NCBI RefSeq assembly: GCF_002608075.1
Contig: NZ_LAHA01000030.1
Location: 64-64,063, forward strand
Source: Nostoc linckia z4
GTDB taxonomy: Bacteria; Cyanobacteriota; Cyanobacteriia; Cyanobacteriales; Nostocaceae
DNA: 64,000 bases
Direction: 5' to 3'
The position numbers were made by a program, and so were the translations under genes. Under the pieces are notes generated by a model. It was not told the DNA's origin and made no database searches. It saw only the letters and a program-made list of their open reading frames with translations. Every line of letters starts with the position of its first letter. Positions within the stretch are counted from its first letter, which is position 1. This document shows positions 7,751-17,233 of the stretch, piece by piece.

Positions 7751-8644
7751 ATGGTTAATGATAGTGAGTACATCAGGCAAGCTGAAGCCACTCGCGTGCA
7801 AGTGCTAAGCGAAGCACTACCTTACATTCAACAGTTCACCGGCCGGACTGTTGTTGTTAAATATGGTGGCGCAGCAATGAAAGATAGCACCCTCAAAGAT
7901 CAAGTCATCCGTGACATTGTATTTTTATCTTGTGTTGGCTTGCGGCCAATTCTAGTCCACGGTGGCGGGCCAGAAATTAATAGTTGGTTAGATAAATTAG
8001 GAATTGAAGCGCAATTTAAGAATGGTCTACGTGTTACCGATTCCCCCACAATGGATGTGGTGGAAATGGTTTTAGTCGGTCGGGTTAATAAAGAAATTGT
8101 GGCGCTGATTAACCAAGCTGGAGGTTTAGCTGTAGGACTTTGCGGCAAAGATGGTAATTTGATTACAGCTCGTCCCCAAGGTCAAGAAGGCATCGGTTTT
8201 GTTGGGGAAGTCAGCAATGTAGATATCAAAATTTTAGAAACTCTCGCTAGTAATGGCTATATTCCGGTGGTATCCAGCGTCGCCGCAGATGAAACAGGAC
8301 AAGCTTACAACATTAATGCTGATACTGTGGCTGGAGAAATTGCCGCAGCATTAGGAGCAGAAAAGCTAATTTTATTAACTGACACCAGAGGTATTTTAAA
8401 AGATTATAAAGATCCATCTACCTTAATTCCTAAAGTAGATATTCGCGAAGCTCGCGAATTAATTAGTGCTGGTATAGTTAGCGGTGGTATGATTCCTAAA
8501 GTCAATTGTTGCGTGCGATCGCTTGCTCAAGGAGTACGTGCAGCACACATCATCGATGGACGCATTCCCCACGCCCTACTTTTAGAAATCTTCACTGACG
8601 TTGGTATCGGGACAATGATTCTCGGTTCGCAGTTTACATCGTAA
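7751..8644 (+). CDS. argB: acetylglutamate kinase
   Basis: Phosphorylates N-acetyl-L-glutamate in arginine biosynthesis; in cyanobacteria it is the target of PII (GlnB) control. The 297-residue product has VVKYGGAAMKD (nucleotide-binding Lys), HGGGPEIN (substrate-binding glycines) and the NINADTVAGEIA segment near residue 195. SGGMIPKV near the C-terminus is also typical of the family. The upstream frame is open to 7667, but the ATG at 7751 matches the usual ArgB N-terminus, in which the HGGG motif lies near residue 73. It is not in an operon with other arg genes here. Confidence 0.96.
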   Translation: MVNDSEYIRQAEATRVQVLSEALPYIQQFTGRTVVVKYGGAAMKDSTLKDQVIRDIVFLSCVGLRPILVHGGGPEINSWLDKLGIEAQFKNGLRVTDSPTMDVVEMVLVGRVNKEIVALINQAGGLAVGLCGKDGNLITARPQGQEGIGFVGEVSNVDIKILETLASNGYIPVVSSVAADETGQAYNINADTVAGEIAAALGAEKLILLTDTRGILKDYKDPSTLIPKVDIREARELISAGIVSGGMIPKVNCCVRSLAQGVRAAHIIDGRIPHALLLEIFTDVGIGTMILGSQFTS

Positions 8645-8739
8645 AAGGGCATGGGGCAAGCAGGAAGTGTGGGAGGGGTGGGAGGATGGGTGAACGAAAT
8701 TTTGTGTGGGATTTCTGGCTAAGTATCCAAAAAATGACC

Positions 8740-8818
8740 CTCCACACCCCCCACACCCCCCACACTCCCCACACTCCCCACACTCCCCACACTCCCCACA
8801 CTCTCAACACTCCCCACT
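8740..8818. repeat. 9-bp tandem repeat (CTCCCCACA type)
   Basis: About eight imperfect units of a C-rich nonamer lie between the convergent ends of argB and the next gene. A G-rich segment at about 8668-8690 (GTGTGGGAGGGGTGGGAGG) is roughly complementary, so the region could form a long stem. Confidence 0.8.
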
Positions 8819-9229
8819 CTACCGAGGATAAGTAATAATAACCCGCGATCGCCCGCCGCTAAATGGTGTACGACGCCATGAGTTATTGATAATCACCGGA
8901 TTGACTAGTGTTGAGTTGCGAATTGTAGGATTCACCAAAGTTGGATTAATTATGGTGGAATTTCTCACCCTTTGTCTGATGACAGGATAGGAATAATTGT
9001 TGTAATAATCAATGCGTTGTGGTGTCAATCCTGTTGCTGGGTCTACAGGCATTGGTGTGGGAATTGGACTACCATAAATGAAGGAACCAACAGCAGGCGC
9101 TCGCCTAATTCCAGAGCCACTGTCAATTATAATTATGTCGGCGGATGCTGGAGCGATGGCAGCACTCATCACTGCCAGAGATATGCCTGCTCCTAGCCAA
9201 TACAATTGTGAATGCTTGGTTTTTAGCAT
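8819..9229 (-). CDS. secreted hypothetical protein with Asn-rich repeats
   Basis: A 136-residue protein with an N-terminal signal peptide (hydrophobic core about residues 11-27, likely cleavage after APASA). The mature part has an imperfect repeat of the type N-S-T-[IL]-[IV]-N-P, with NSTIINP, NPTLVNP, NPTIRNS and NSTLVNP between about residues 89 and 115. This resembles short beta-solenoid or extended strand repeats. It ends in a basic Arg/Ser segment. It is presumably exported to the periplasm or outside; no family is recognised. It is convergent with argB. Confidence 0.7.
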   Translation of the reverse strand: MLKTKHSQLYWLGAGISLAVMSAAIAPASADIIIIDSGSGIRRAPAVGSFIYGSPIPTPMPVDPATGLTPQRIDYYNNYSYPVIRQRVRNSTIINPTLVNPTIRNSTLVNPVIINNSWRRTPFSGGRSRVIITYPR

Positions 9230-9377
9230 ATGTTTGATAACTTGTATTTGATACCAGACTTTTTAACGAAAAAATAGCCATAGCTACTAGTTAAAATTTT
9301 AGAAGTTTATCTAGTTTCAAGTTGTTAGCTTGTGAAAAGATTTTAAAAAGATTGCTGACATTGGCAAAATTAAAATA

Positions 9378-9941
9378 GTGGTAATTTACGAACAGAACGT
9401 GAGTGCAGAAAGTATAGAAATTGCTAAAACCCGCTACCAGACTGGAAAAATTGCCTTTGAAAATGGGCAGTACCGCGAAGCTGTAGAAAATTTAGAAAAG
9501 GCTAGCGCTCTATTAGCTCGCAATTCTCGTCTTGGAGGTGAAGTTGAAATTAGTCTGGTGACTGCTTATGAAGCAGCTGGACGCACAGATGATGCGATCG
9601 CTCTTTGCGAAAGACTCAAACGCCACCCACATTTTGAAACTAGCAAACAAGCGCGACGGATGCTTTACATATTGAAAGCACCAAAGCTCAAAAGACCAAG
9701 CGAATGGATGACTCAAATTCCTGATTTGGGCGCACTACCCGATAACGAACTCAAAATTACTGTTGCTGCTAAGTCTCCTAAATCTCCTCAACCGCAGAAG
9801 CCTAAACTGACTGAGCGAGAATTTGTCGATTTGAGTCAAGTTAATACTAAAGATAATCGCTTTATTTGGGTAGCGTTAATTACAATTGGTCTAACTATTT
9901 TCTATTTACTTTGGTTGAGTGTTTCCGGAGCACCTGTTTAA
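9378..9941 (+). CDS. TPR-like protein with C-terminal membrane anchor
   Basis: A 187-residue protein. Residues about 12-100 form paired helices of tetratricopeptide type (YQTGKIAFENGQYREAVENLEKA and EISLVTAYEAAGRTDDAIALCERL). A Pro/Lys-rich linker follows, then one transmembrane segment (about 163-182) near the C-terminus. It is likely a tail-anchored membrane scaffold with the repeat domain in the cytoplasm. The GTG at 9378 is used here; a second GTG about 13 codons on is possible. Its partner is unknown. Confidence 0.75.
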   Translation: MVIYEQNVSAESIEIAKTRYQTGKIAFENGQYREAVENLEKASALLARNSRLGGEVEISLVTAYEAAGRTDDAIALCERLKRHPHFETSKQARRMLYILKAPKLKRPSEWMTQIPDLGALPDNELKITVAAKSPKSPQPQKPKLTEREFVDLSQVNTKDNRFIWVALITIGLTIFYLLWLSVSGAPV

Positions 9942-10346
9942 CATACAGCAGATTTCAAGCAAAGTTAGATACAGTCCTAATTGATTTGTGACATCTAGGA
10001 ATCCTGTTTGATTGTTGAACAAAATTCTGTAGACTTTACTCTTTTATAACCTTATTGTCTATTGCCTATTGCCTGCCTATACAGATGAGTTCATTACTAA
10101 AATTTTCACAACTCAAATAGGATTGCAATACAATACTTGTCGGTTAAGGGGGAAAGGGAAAAGGGAAAAGGGAAAGAAAAAACCTTTAACCCTTTCCCTT
10201 TAACCCCTTCGGGGTGACGCTCCTTCGTCGCTAACGCTGACGCTAACGCCAGTCGCTCATGGGGGAAACCCCCAAGACCGCGCTGGCTCACCTTTTCCCC
10301 AAACCAAATTCCAGTTTAAAATCCTTAACCGAGCAGTATTGGATTA
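9942..10346. other. intergenic region carrying a MITE-like element
   Basis: About 190 bp of unremarkable AT-rich sequence, then the MITE-like element described separately (10130-10342). The following glycosyltransferase stop codon is 4 bp beyond the element. Confidence 0.6.
10130..10342. mobile_element. MITE-like element, copy 1 (decayed)
   Basis: The ends are imperfect inverted repeats: left ACAATACTTGTCGGTTAAGG, right end reading inward CCAATACTGCTCGGTTAAGG (17 of 20 match). The interior has purine-rich GGGAAAAGGG and its complement. A segment of about 44 bp (10251-10294) is the exact reverse complement of the 55.6 kb copy. Flanking octamers ATTGCAAT and ATTACTAT match at 6 of 8, consistent with an aged target duplication. 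No transposase is encoded. Confidence 0.75.
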
Positions 10347-11471
10347 CTATAAACAATGACGATATACATCAGCCGTCATTTGTGCAATGTAGTCCCAATT
10401 ATATTGTTGGGCTAGCTTGAAATTGTACTGTCCCATAGACAATAATTCATGCTGTTTTTCTATAGCAGAATTCATGGCTTTCATTAAGCCTTTTTTATCA
10501 TCGATTTGGTATAAAAATGCTCCTTGCTCGTCAAGCACTTCTCCAATACAACCTTTGCAGGGTGCAATGCAGGCTCTACCAAAAGACATTGCTAAAATTA
10601 CCGCACCTGATGTCAAAATATCTCGATATGGAAAGATAACTACATCACAAGCATTCATGTATACTTGAACTTCATCGTCTGGAACGAAGCCTGGAAAGAA
10701 TTTTATTCTCGGATCTTTCGCAATTTTTTCTTTCAAGGTATCTGTAATTTCTTGGCTATCGTCATAAACTCTACCTGCAATCACTAGTTGAATGTTATTA
10801 CTTTTGTCGCTATTTAGCTGACTAAATTGATCTATAAGTTCAAATACTCCTTTGTACGCACGAATTGTACCAAGGAACAAAAAAACCATACTAGAATCTT
10901 GCAAACCTAAAATTTTGCGTGCGTTTAATTTTCCAATTTTATTGTCATAAGCTTCTATGTAATTTCCATGTGGAACAACAAATATTTTATCTGCATTTTT
11001 TACAGAAAATTTTTTGACTATCTCTTTTTTTGCTATATGACAATGAGCAATCATCGCATTAGCTAATTTAGCTACAGTAAGGCTATAAATTCGGTCTAAA
11101 GCTAAGTTTTTATTTTCATGATTTTTGATATTATGTACAGTCCAAATAATTTTAATGCCGATTATTTTAAGAATCATTAACTCCAAGATAATTATGACAA
11201 ATTTAATTATATTCACCAACGGATTCTTTGAGTGTACAAAGAAGGGATGTAGCCAATGCAAATGTATGATATCTGCTTTTTGTGGGAAAAATACCGTAGA
11301 TAAAAACAATGTTCTTGAAGAAGAAGTGTCAGGAAATACTAACTCAATATCTAATTTTTTTAGATGAAGTTTCAATTGTTTGATATAAGGATTGTCATCA
11401 ATGACTTTAGGTAGAAAAATAGATTTAATTTGCTTTTTTGTTAAATTTTTTTTACTAGATGTTGTTATCAT
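10347..11471 (-). CDS. glycosyltransferase family 4-like
   Basis: A 374-residue GT-B-fold glycosyltransferase. The N-terminal half has IIHLHWLHPFF and IIWTVHNIKNHE, and the C-terminal half has the donor-binding region (FLFLGTIRAYKGVFELIDQF, then VIFPYRDILTSGAVILAMSFG). It probably adds a sugar from a nucleotide donor to a lipid-linked glycan at the inner face of the plasma membrane. The hydrophobic stretch at about 88-104 may mediate membrane contact. Downstream of the pyruvyl transferase and flippase genes on the same strand, it completes a three-gene polysaccharide group. Its codon use is AT-rich compared with neighbours. Confidence 0.85.
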   Translation of the reverse strand: MITTSSKKNLTKKQIKSIFLPKVIDDNPYIKQLKLHLKKLDIELVFPDTSSSRTLFLSTVFFPQKADIIHLHWLHPFFVHSKNPLVNIIKFVIIILELMILKIIGIKIIWTVHNIKNHENKNLALDRIYSLTVAKLANAMIAHCHIAKKEIVKKFSVKNADKIFVVPHGNYIEAYDNKIGKLNARKILGLQDSSMVFLFLGTIRAYKGVFELIDQFSQLNSDKSNNIQLVIAGRVYDDSQEITDTLKEKIAKDPRIKFFPGFVPDDEVQVYMNACDVVIFPYRDILTSGAVILAMSFGRACIAPCKGCIGEVLDEQGAFLYQIDDKKGLMKAMNSAIEKQHELLSMGQYNFKLAQQYNWDYIAQMTADVYRHCL

Positions 11472-11779
11472 ATTGATTTGTTATCAAATTTTATAGGATT
11501 ACCATAACTTATAAAACAAAACTTGCATTTGTTTTATTAAAAATAATTATATATTTTTATTTCTGTATAGAAAATCAAAATACTTTCGTAATCACCTTCT
11601 ATAATAAAACTTTTCAGGCTTGTGAATTTATTAATACATAAGAAAACAAAGTTTGCTGTGCCATTGAAAGTAGTGAGAAGCAAGAATCCTGATTTTAAAC
11701 TCCAATTAACCTGTGAAGTTTAGCCTCTGCATTCTTAGACTTCTCGCTATCGATCGCTAAATGGCAAATCTTGTGATTT
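11472..11779. other. AT-rich intergenic stretch
   Basis: About 308 bp between the glycosyltransferase and pyruvyl transferase genes, both minus strand. No gene or clear hairpin was seen; it may carry a promoter for the glycosyltransferase. Confidence 0.5.
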
Positions 11780-13009
11780 CTATTTTAAAATCTCCGAAAT
11801 CATATCAAAGTTAGCTGCTGCTGCTTGCTTAGTTTGTGGTAGTACTTGATTTAGCCGATTGGCCACTTCGTGACGTTTATTCCAACAGTTAACTATAGTT
11901 TCACAAGCTACATCGGCATTGAGAAATTGTTGAATTGAAATCAGTAATTTATGATCGTGAAGTGCTTCGGAACCAAAAAGATCCAACATAATTCCTTCTG
12001 CCTTCACTGAATAACCAACTGGGAGAGTACAGATACCACTGGAAAGTCCAGCGATCGCTGGGTGCATTCTTTCGGCTACAATCATGTCGCAGGCTGCTAT
12101 TAATCCTTTAAACTCTGACGCAGTATGATCTGCACCTGCAAGTCGAACATCTAAATGATAATCAAGAGCTTTTAACAATTGCGTAGCAAAGATGCGATCG
12201 TCATTATTAGCATTGATTTCTTGAACGTGAGGAATAATCAATACCTGCGCCTGGAATTCGTTAACCATTAGCTTGATTACCTGACACCAAACATTAATAT
12301 GTTTTTCATAATCTTGAGCAGCATAACGGCAAATACCTTGACTAGGTGCAATGGCAATTTTAGGTCTATCTTGGTCAATACCGTAGCTTCTCAAAATTTT
12401 TGCTACCATCTCTGGAGATGGCGGTTTCAATAAAAAAGCTGGATCGGCAGTGTGTTTTACTAATGAAGCATCTAAACCTAAATCTTTAGTTACATATTTG
12501 TAAGAAAGTTGTTCGCGGACTGTAACTAATTTAGAACGACGAGCAACTTTCAACCAAGCATCCACTTCTTTCTGAGTTTTGAATGGCCCAATTGATTGAG
12601 CGAGAAACACAACAGGTACACCAGCATCCAAAGCTATATTTAATGGTAATAAATGCCGATCTAATCTTCCATAGTCAGAACTGAATACATCTCCTCCAGA
12701 AGCGATAGCAATTGATGATTGACGGATTCTTTCTACATTGGATTGATAATTAGCTGACAAAGGCTTATAAAACTGAGAAAAAATATTACGTAACTTGTGC
12801 AGCTTTGTTTTGTTAGCATTTCTCAGATAATCTTTAATTGTCTGCGAGCCAAAAACCTCTAGCCGGATTTCGTCATAATCAGGTGAATCAGTCAACACAT
12901 CTATACCTAAACTAGGTTGACGTTCTAGTAACTGTTCAATGGTAGGAACGACTAACGCTTCAACACCTCTATTACGTAACCCAGTGATTCCCGTAATAAT
13001 TGCATTCAT
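11780..13009 (-). CDS. polysaccharide pyruvyl transferase family protein
   Basis: A 409-residue protein. It opens with an NRGVEALV segment and has GGDVFSSDYG (about 104-113), a VFLAQSIGPF strand, IAIAPSQG and VAERMHPAIAGLSSG. This layout is typical of the pyruvyl transferase superfamily (CsaB-like, GT-B-like). Members transfer pyruvate from phosphoenolpyruvate to make ketal groups on surface sugars. It lies 24 bp from the flippase gene upstream on the same strand, so the two are likely co-transcribed. Some family members have lost activity or act on other substrates, so the exact reaction is inferred. Confidence 0.85.
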   Translation of the reverse strand: MNAIITGITGLRNRGVEALVVPTIEQLLERQPSLGIDVLTDSPDYDEIRLEVFGSQTIKDYLRNANKTKLHKLRNIFSQFYKPLSANYQSNVERIRQSSIAIASGGDVFSSDYGRLDRHLLPLNIALDAGVPVVFLAQSIGPFKTQKEVDAWLKVARRSKLVTVREQLSYKYVTKDLGLDASLVKHTADPAFLLKPPSPEMVAKILRSYGIDQDRPKIAIAPSQGICRYAAQDYEKHINVWCQVIKLMVNEFQAQVLIIPHVQEINANNDDRIFATQLLKALDYHLDVRLAGADHTASEFKGLIAACDMIVAERMHPAIAGLSSGICTLPVGYSVKAEGIMLDLFGSEALHDHKLLISIQQFLNADVACETIVNCWNKRHEVANRLNQVLPQTKQAAAANFDMISEILK

Positions 13010-13033
13010 GATGATTTTTATCCTTCTAGTGAC

Positions 13034-14485
13034 TTAACGGGAAATATTGACTACTTGCCAAAATAGTTTTGGTGCAATCAATAAAATCGATAAAACGTAT
13101 ACTATTATGCCTACAGCTATGGAAATAGCTAATATTACAGGAGGACTAATTAAGTTAATCAAAAAGTACTTAACACTAAAGATACTCATTAGCATAATTA
13201 TTGTTCCTGCTAAAGGAACAGCACCTTGACGCAGATAAGTCCATATATCAATATGAATTAACTTCCAAACTACCCACACATTAAGTGGTGCCATTAAATA
13301 ACCTCTAATCACATAAGCTGCTGCAACTGCAATAATTCCCCACCTAACTGCTATAGCAAAGGCAATAACATTGCTGACAGCTTGTATGAAATCTAAACCT
13401 AACTTCCAAGAAGGTTTTCCAACAGCCATAATCACAGAACCGTTGAAATAAAAATAAGCATAAAGAATACCAATCAAATTCAAAACTTGCATCACTGGAA
13501 TACTTGGCGACCACTTTTGCCCAAATATCACCGTTACTATTTCAGGTGCTAATATGACTGTGGCTAAAAAACCCGGAAAAGTGATCAAGCTTGTCATTTG
13601 GATCGCTTTATAAAGCGCATTGCGTAATCTTTCGGGTTCTTGCTGTAATCTCGAAAAAGTAGGAAGGGATACTTTGACAATAATACTAGTCAGTAATTGT
13701 GTGAGAATGAGGAGTAAACGATAGGCAACACTGTAATATCCTAATGCAATAGAACCGAGGAAATAACCAATTAAAAAATCATCAGAGCGACGGTTTAAGA
13801 AGTTAAATAAATTCATTCCCATTACATTCACTCCAAAGCTAAATAGTTCCTTGAAGTGTTTTTGGGAAAATCTCAATCCTGGACGCCAATCGCTAACTGA
13901 CCAAAGTACCAAAACTTGTACAAAACTATTGGTTAATTGCTGACCGACTAGACTCCAAACTCCAAATCCCATAAACGCCATAGTTACGCCTACTATACCG
14001 CCAATAACTACCGCTATTAATGAGCGTATTGCAAGAGATTTGAATGCTAGTTTTCGCTGAAAAGTTGCTTCTTGAACGCTACTAAAAGCACTGATGATAA
14101 AGCCTAAAGATAAACAACGAATGATTGGCGTAATCTGTGGTTCCTTGAATAAATTAGCAATCAATCCAGCACAAGCAATACTGAGTATAGCTGCTAGTCC
14201 ACTGACTCCTAAATTAGTCCAAAAGGCAGTGTCTAAATGTTCTTTTTCTATATCTTGGCGTTGGACGATCGCTTGAGAAAGACCTTGATCGAGAAAAACT
14301 TGTAAAAAATTTAAAAATATGGTAGAAAGAGCAATCAAGCCAAATGTTTCTGGCCCTAGCAAGCGTGCCAGTATTAAGAAAACCCCAAGAGAAACGATTT
14401 GACGCCCCCAACTGTCTAGAGCAGACCAAAATACTCCCTTAACAGCTTTTTGTCGTAAATTTGATGAATCTTTGGGTGATTGCAT
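13034..14485 (-). CDS. Wzx/PST-family lipopolysaccharide flippase
   Basis: A 483-residue polytopic membrane protein of the MOP superfamily with about 12-14 hydrophobic helices. The N-terminus (KAVKGVFWSALDSWGRQIVSLGVFLILARLLGPETFGLIAL) is typical of the WzxC/PST branch. It would move lipid-linked oligosaccharide across the plasma membrane. It is first in a minus-strand group with the pyruvyl transferase and GT4 genes. Together these look like a partial surface-polysaccharide cluster that lacks a polymerase. A second flippase is present at 35.2 kb. Confidence 0.88.
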   Translation of the reverse strand: MQSPKDSSNLRQKAVKGVFWSALDSWGRQIVSLGVFLILARLLGPETFGLIALSTIFLNFLQVFLDQGLSQAIVQRQDIEKEHLDTAFWTNLGVSGLAAILSIACAGLIANLFKEPQITPIIRCLSLGFIISAFSSVQEATFQRKLAFKSLAIRSLIAVVIGGIVGVTMAFMGFGVWSLVGQQLTNSFVQVLVLWSVSDWRPGLRFSQKHFKELFSFGVNVMGMNLFNFLNRRSDDFLIGYFLGSIALGYYSVAYRLLLILTQLLTSIIVKVSLPTFSRLQQEPERLRNALYKAIQMTSLITFPGFLATVILAPEIVTVIFGQKWSPSIPVMQVLNLIGILYAYFYFNGSVIMAVGKPSWKLGLDFIQAVSNVIAFAIAVRWGIIAVAAAYVIRGYLMAPLNVWVVWKLIHIDIWTYLRQGAVPLAGTIIMLMSIFSVKYFLINLISPPVILAISIAVGIIVYVLSILLIAPKLFWQVVNISR

Positions 14486-15335
14486 TATAATAAAATCTTT
14501 CTACGAAATAACCTATTTTGTAAGTGTTAGCTTTGTGGATCTTAATAGTTAACTAAACTATTTATTTAAATTTAGGTTACTGATGCAGTTTGATTTTTAT
14601 GTATAGTTACTAACAAAAATTGTTCATCTACAACGAACATAATAAAATACATAATAACCGTCAGATCGTCTATAAAAAAATATTTTTTAGCCTCCAATCA
14701 ACAATCTTGGAAGACCTTACCATAATAATATTTTTGCAGATTGGTAATCATTAAGCAAACTGTAACATAAAATTTGTTCATAAATTTATGGAATTTTTAT
14801 ACAAAGTAATTTTGTAGTTGATATTTTCAGGAGTGAGGTAAAATTTAATTCTTTAATCAACGATTAAAATACGGAATAAGCAGAATAGCGGACTTCCAAA
14901 GAATAAATTAACCAATTCATTTAGATATATAGTTTTTTCTCTAGTCTGCTTCCTGCCGTCCTGCCAATACGGTTCGGATAAGCAGTATGAACTTCCCTTG
15001 TGGTCTGGGAAAAAGTTAAGGGGTAAGGGGATTTGGATGTATTTGAAACCTTTCTCCTTTTCCCTTTCCCCTTTAACCGAACTGTATTGGTCGTCCTGCC
15101 AAATACCTTTAAAATGTAACATTCTGATGATTTTTGAATGTTCCTGAGAAGGTTCATCAACACTCAGCATAAAATTAGGACAGCTTTTGAACAGTTTCTC
15201 AACAGCAGCCAGTCTGTTGCAAACTTTCCCAAAATTGTCAGAATTGGGATGGAAATCTTTAACAACAGATTGCCTGAGGTTGAGGTAAAAGTCAAGATTG
15301 GTTAAAAAGTTTGACTTTTGGGGAGATTTATAGTT
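14486..15335. other. intergenic region with MITE-like element
   Basis: An 850-bp divergent spacer. It holds the promoters of the flippase and DUF3153 genes and the MITE-like element at 14964-15090. The small frames inside the element are not believed to be genes. Confidence 0.6.
14964..15090. mobile_element. MITE-like element, copy 2
   Basis: Starts CCAATACGGTTCGGATAAGC and ends with the inverted form (AACCGAACTGTATTGG). Length 127 bp. Flanks are CCGTCCTG and TCGTCCTG, a 7-of-8 target duplication. The left about 40 bp are nearly identical to the copy at 55.55 kb (including GCAGTATGAACT and GTGGTCTGGGAAAA). It encodes no transposase and is shorter than the other copies, lacking their GC-rich centre. 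Confidence 0.85.
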
Positions 15336-16238
15336 ATGTATTCTTCAATTTTAGGACAAATTTTCTTGTCGTTGATTAAACCATTAAGGTTGGTATTGGC
15401 AAAGATGAAATTTATTTCACCACGAGTTGTCCGAAATCGAATGAACCGGGTTTTTCCTATACAAAATCCTATTTTGTGGTTGGTACTGTTAACATCCCTG
15501 CTACTATCTGGTTGTGTTAAGTATGACGTAGGGCTGAACTTTAATAATTCAAATAGTGGCGAACTAGTACAACATATTAAATTAGGAGAACAGTTAACAA
15601 GTTTTAGTGGCGATTATGTCTATGAATGGTTAAATAGCATAGAGCGGCGCACCAAGAAACTTGAAGGAAAAGCACAGCGAATTTCTCCAGAAGAAATAAT
15701 TGTGACAATTCCTTTTAGCAGTGGTGGCGAATTGCAAGAAAAATTCAACCAATTTTTTAACTCCCGTGCGAATCAAGCTTCTGAGCCTGTGCAAAGTCAA
15801 TCTGACTCAGAACTACCAAAAATTGAATCCAACATCATATTGGAGCAAAACAATTTTTTACTGTTGGTAAAAAATCGGTTGATTTATGACTTAGATTTGC
15901 GATCGCTGTCTTTAATTTCCAACAAAGGCAACGTCTTAGCTAACGCTGGTTCGATTCTCGATTTGGAATTTGCCCTCAAAACTCCTTGGGGAGCAAAAAA
16001 TTTAACACAAACTGAAACCGCCATCGAACCGGAAAAGAATGGCAATCAACTGCTGTGGAAACTCCAGACTGGGGAGTTAAATCACATTGAAGCTGTTTTT
16101 TGGCTTCCTAGTCCCCTTGGCATTGGTGCATTGTTGATTATCCTGTTTGTCTGGGGAGGATTTTACCTCAGATATAACTTTATGCCAGATCCCAGGATTC
16201 AGTTTTCTCCTAAAGCATCGGCAGTTCAACAACAGTAG
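15336..16238 (+). CDS. DUF3153 family lipoprotein
   Basis: A cyanobacterial protein with a lipobox, LLLSGC (mature Cys near residue 60 from this start), then a beta-rich domain (about 60-260). A C-terminal membrane helix (about 261-278) follows. The domain pattern matches DUF3153 proteins as remembered; function is unknown. The ATG at 15336 follows GGGAG with about 11-base spacing. A start at 15441 would give a textbook lipoprotein signal peptide with no long N-terminal extension, so the start is uncertain. It is probably envelope-located, anchored at both ends if the lipobox is used. Confidence 0.75.
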   Translation: MYSSILGQIFLSLIKPLRLVLAKMKFISPRVVRNRMNRVFPIQNPILWLVLLTSLLLSGCVKYDVGLNFNNSNSGELVQHIKLGEQLTSFSGDYVYEWLNSIERRTKKLEGKAQRISPEEIIVTIPFSSGGELQEKFNQFFNSRANQASEPVQSQSDSELPKIESNIILEQNNFLLLVKNRLIYDLDLRSLSLISNKGNVLANAGSILDLEFALKTPWGAKNLTQTETAIEPEKNGNQLLWKLQTGELNHIEAVFWLPSPLGIGALLIILFVWGGFYLRYNFMPDPRIQFSPKASAVQQQ

Positions 16239-16256
16239 TAGTTCACCACGCAAATA

Positions 16257-16335
16257 TTGACAGGTTGAGATTGGGGAAAGGGAAAAGGTAAAAGGGGAAG
16301 GGTTTAAAGCCTTTACCCTTTCCCCCGCCTGTCAA
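16257..16335. repeat. inverted-repeat element between convergent genes
   Basis: TTGACAGG and CCTGTCAA form outer arms, and GGGGAAAGGG with CCCTTTCCCC form inner arms. A long stem-loop is possible. The purine/pyrimidine interior resembles that of the MITE-like elements. It could act as a terminator for the convergent DUF3153 and pdxH genes. Confidence 0.6.
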
Positions 16336-16461
16336 AAAGACTTTGGCAGACTAGTAGAGTCGGCTGTTGCAAATTTTTTAGTGTTGACTGTGAACTGTCA
16401 ACAGTCAACAATTATATGCTGTGATTTATAGCACTTTCATCCAGTCACCAGTACCGCATCT

Positions 16462-17106
16462 TTACGGTGATAAGCGCTGAATATTCCAACTGCCATTATC
16501 TAAATGACTATAGAGTAAGCGATCGTGGAGACGACTGGAGCGTCCTTGCCAAAATTCGATTTCTGTGGGGATCACTCGTAAGCCTCCCCAATGAGGTGGG
16601 CGGGGGATCTCTTGATTTTCATATTGGTTTTTAAACTCTTCCATACGTCGCTCAAGAACTTCTCGGCTTTCTATGACTTCGCTTTGATTAGATACCCACG
16701 CACCTAAACGACTGTTCGCAGGACGAGTGTGAAAATATTGGTCTGACTCGGCTTCGGAAACTTTCTCTACATAGCCACAAATCCGCACTTGACGTTCTAG
16801 TTCCGCCCACCAGAAAACTAAAGCAGCTTGGGGATTTTCTGCCAGTTCTTGTGCTTTGTGGCTGTTATAGTTGGTGAAAAAAGTAAAGCCTCGTTCGTCA
16901 AAATCTTTAAGTAGTACCATTCTGGCCGAAGGCTTACCATCTGGTGTAGAGGTAGCAATGGTCATGGCATTTGGTTCGGGAAGTTGGGCTGATACTGCCT
17001 GGTCGAACCACTTTCTAAACTGAATAAAAGGATTAAGGTCAATTTCAAGTTCGCTCAAACCTTCTAGGGTGTAGTCTTTACGAAGGTCTGCTACGGTTTT
17101 GTCCAT
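16462..17106 (-). CDS. pdxH: pyridoxamine 5'-phosphate oxidase
   Basis: FMN-dependent oxidation of pyridoxamine/pyridoxine phosphate to pyridoxal phosphate. The 214-residue length is typical. It shows MRK-type N-terminal LRKDYTLEGL, PSARMVLLKDFDERGFTFFTNYNSHKA (FMN site), QVRICGYVEKVS, SRLGAWVSNQS and the C-terminal signature IEFWQGRSSRLHDR. The gene is monocistronic, divergent from the transporter gene downstream. Confidence 0.95.
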   Translation of the reverse strand: MDKTVADLRKDYTLEGLSELEIDLNPFIQFRKWFDQAVSAQLPEPNAMTIATSTPDGKPSARMVLLKDFDERGFTFFTNYNSHKAQELAENPQAALVFWWAELERQVRICGYVEKVSEAESDQYFHTRPANSRLGAWVSNQSEVIESREVLERRMEEFKNQYENQEIPRPPHWGGLRVIPTEIEFWQGRSSRLHDRLLYSHLDNGSWNIQRLSP

Positions 17107-17233
17107 TTGAATTTGCTTCCTTGCTATGAGATAGGCTAAAAGATGTCTTTGTTAAAAATATCTACGATCGCGATCGACACCAACGCCAGTTTTACAATTT
17201 ATCTCAAGGAGTCCTAAAAACAGATTGCCTCAG

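Noticed and set aside
10106..10291. A 61-residue minus-strand frame
   Set aside because: It lies within MITE-like copy 1.
14853..15170. Two overlapping minus-strand frames of 80-105 residues
   Set aside because: They span the MITE-like element and low-complexity repeats, have no ribosome site or recognisable family, and are broken by repeat ends.
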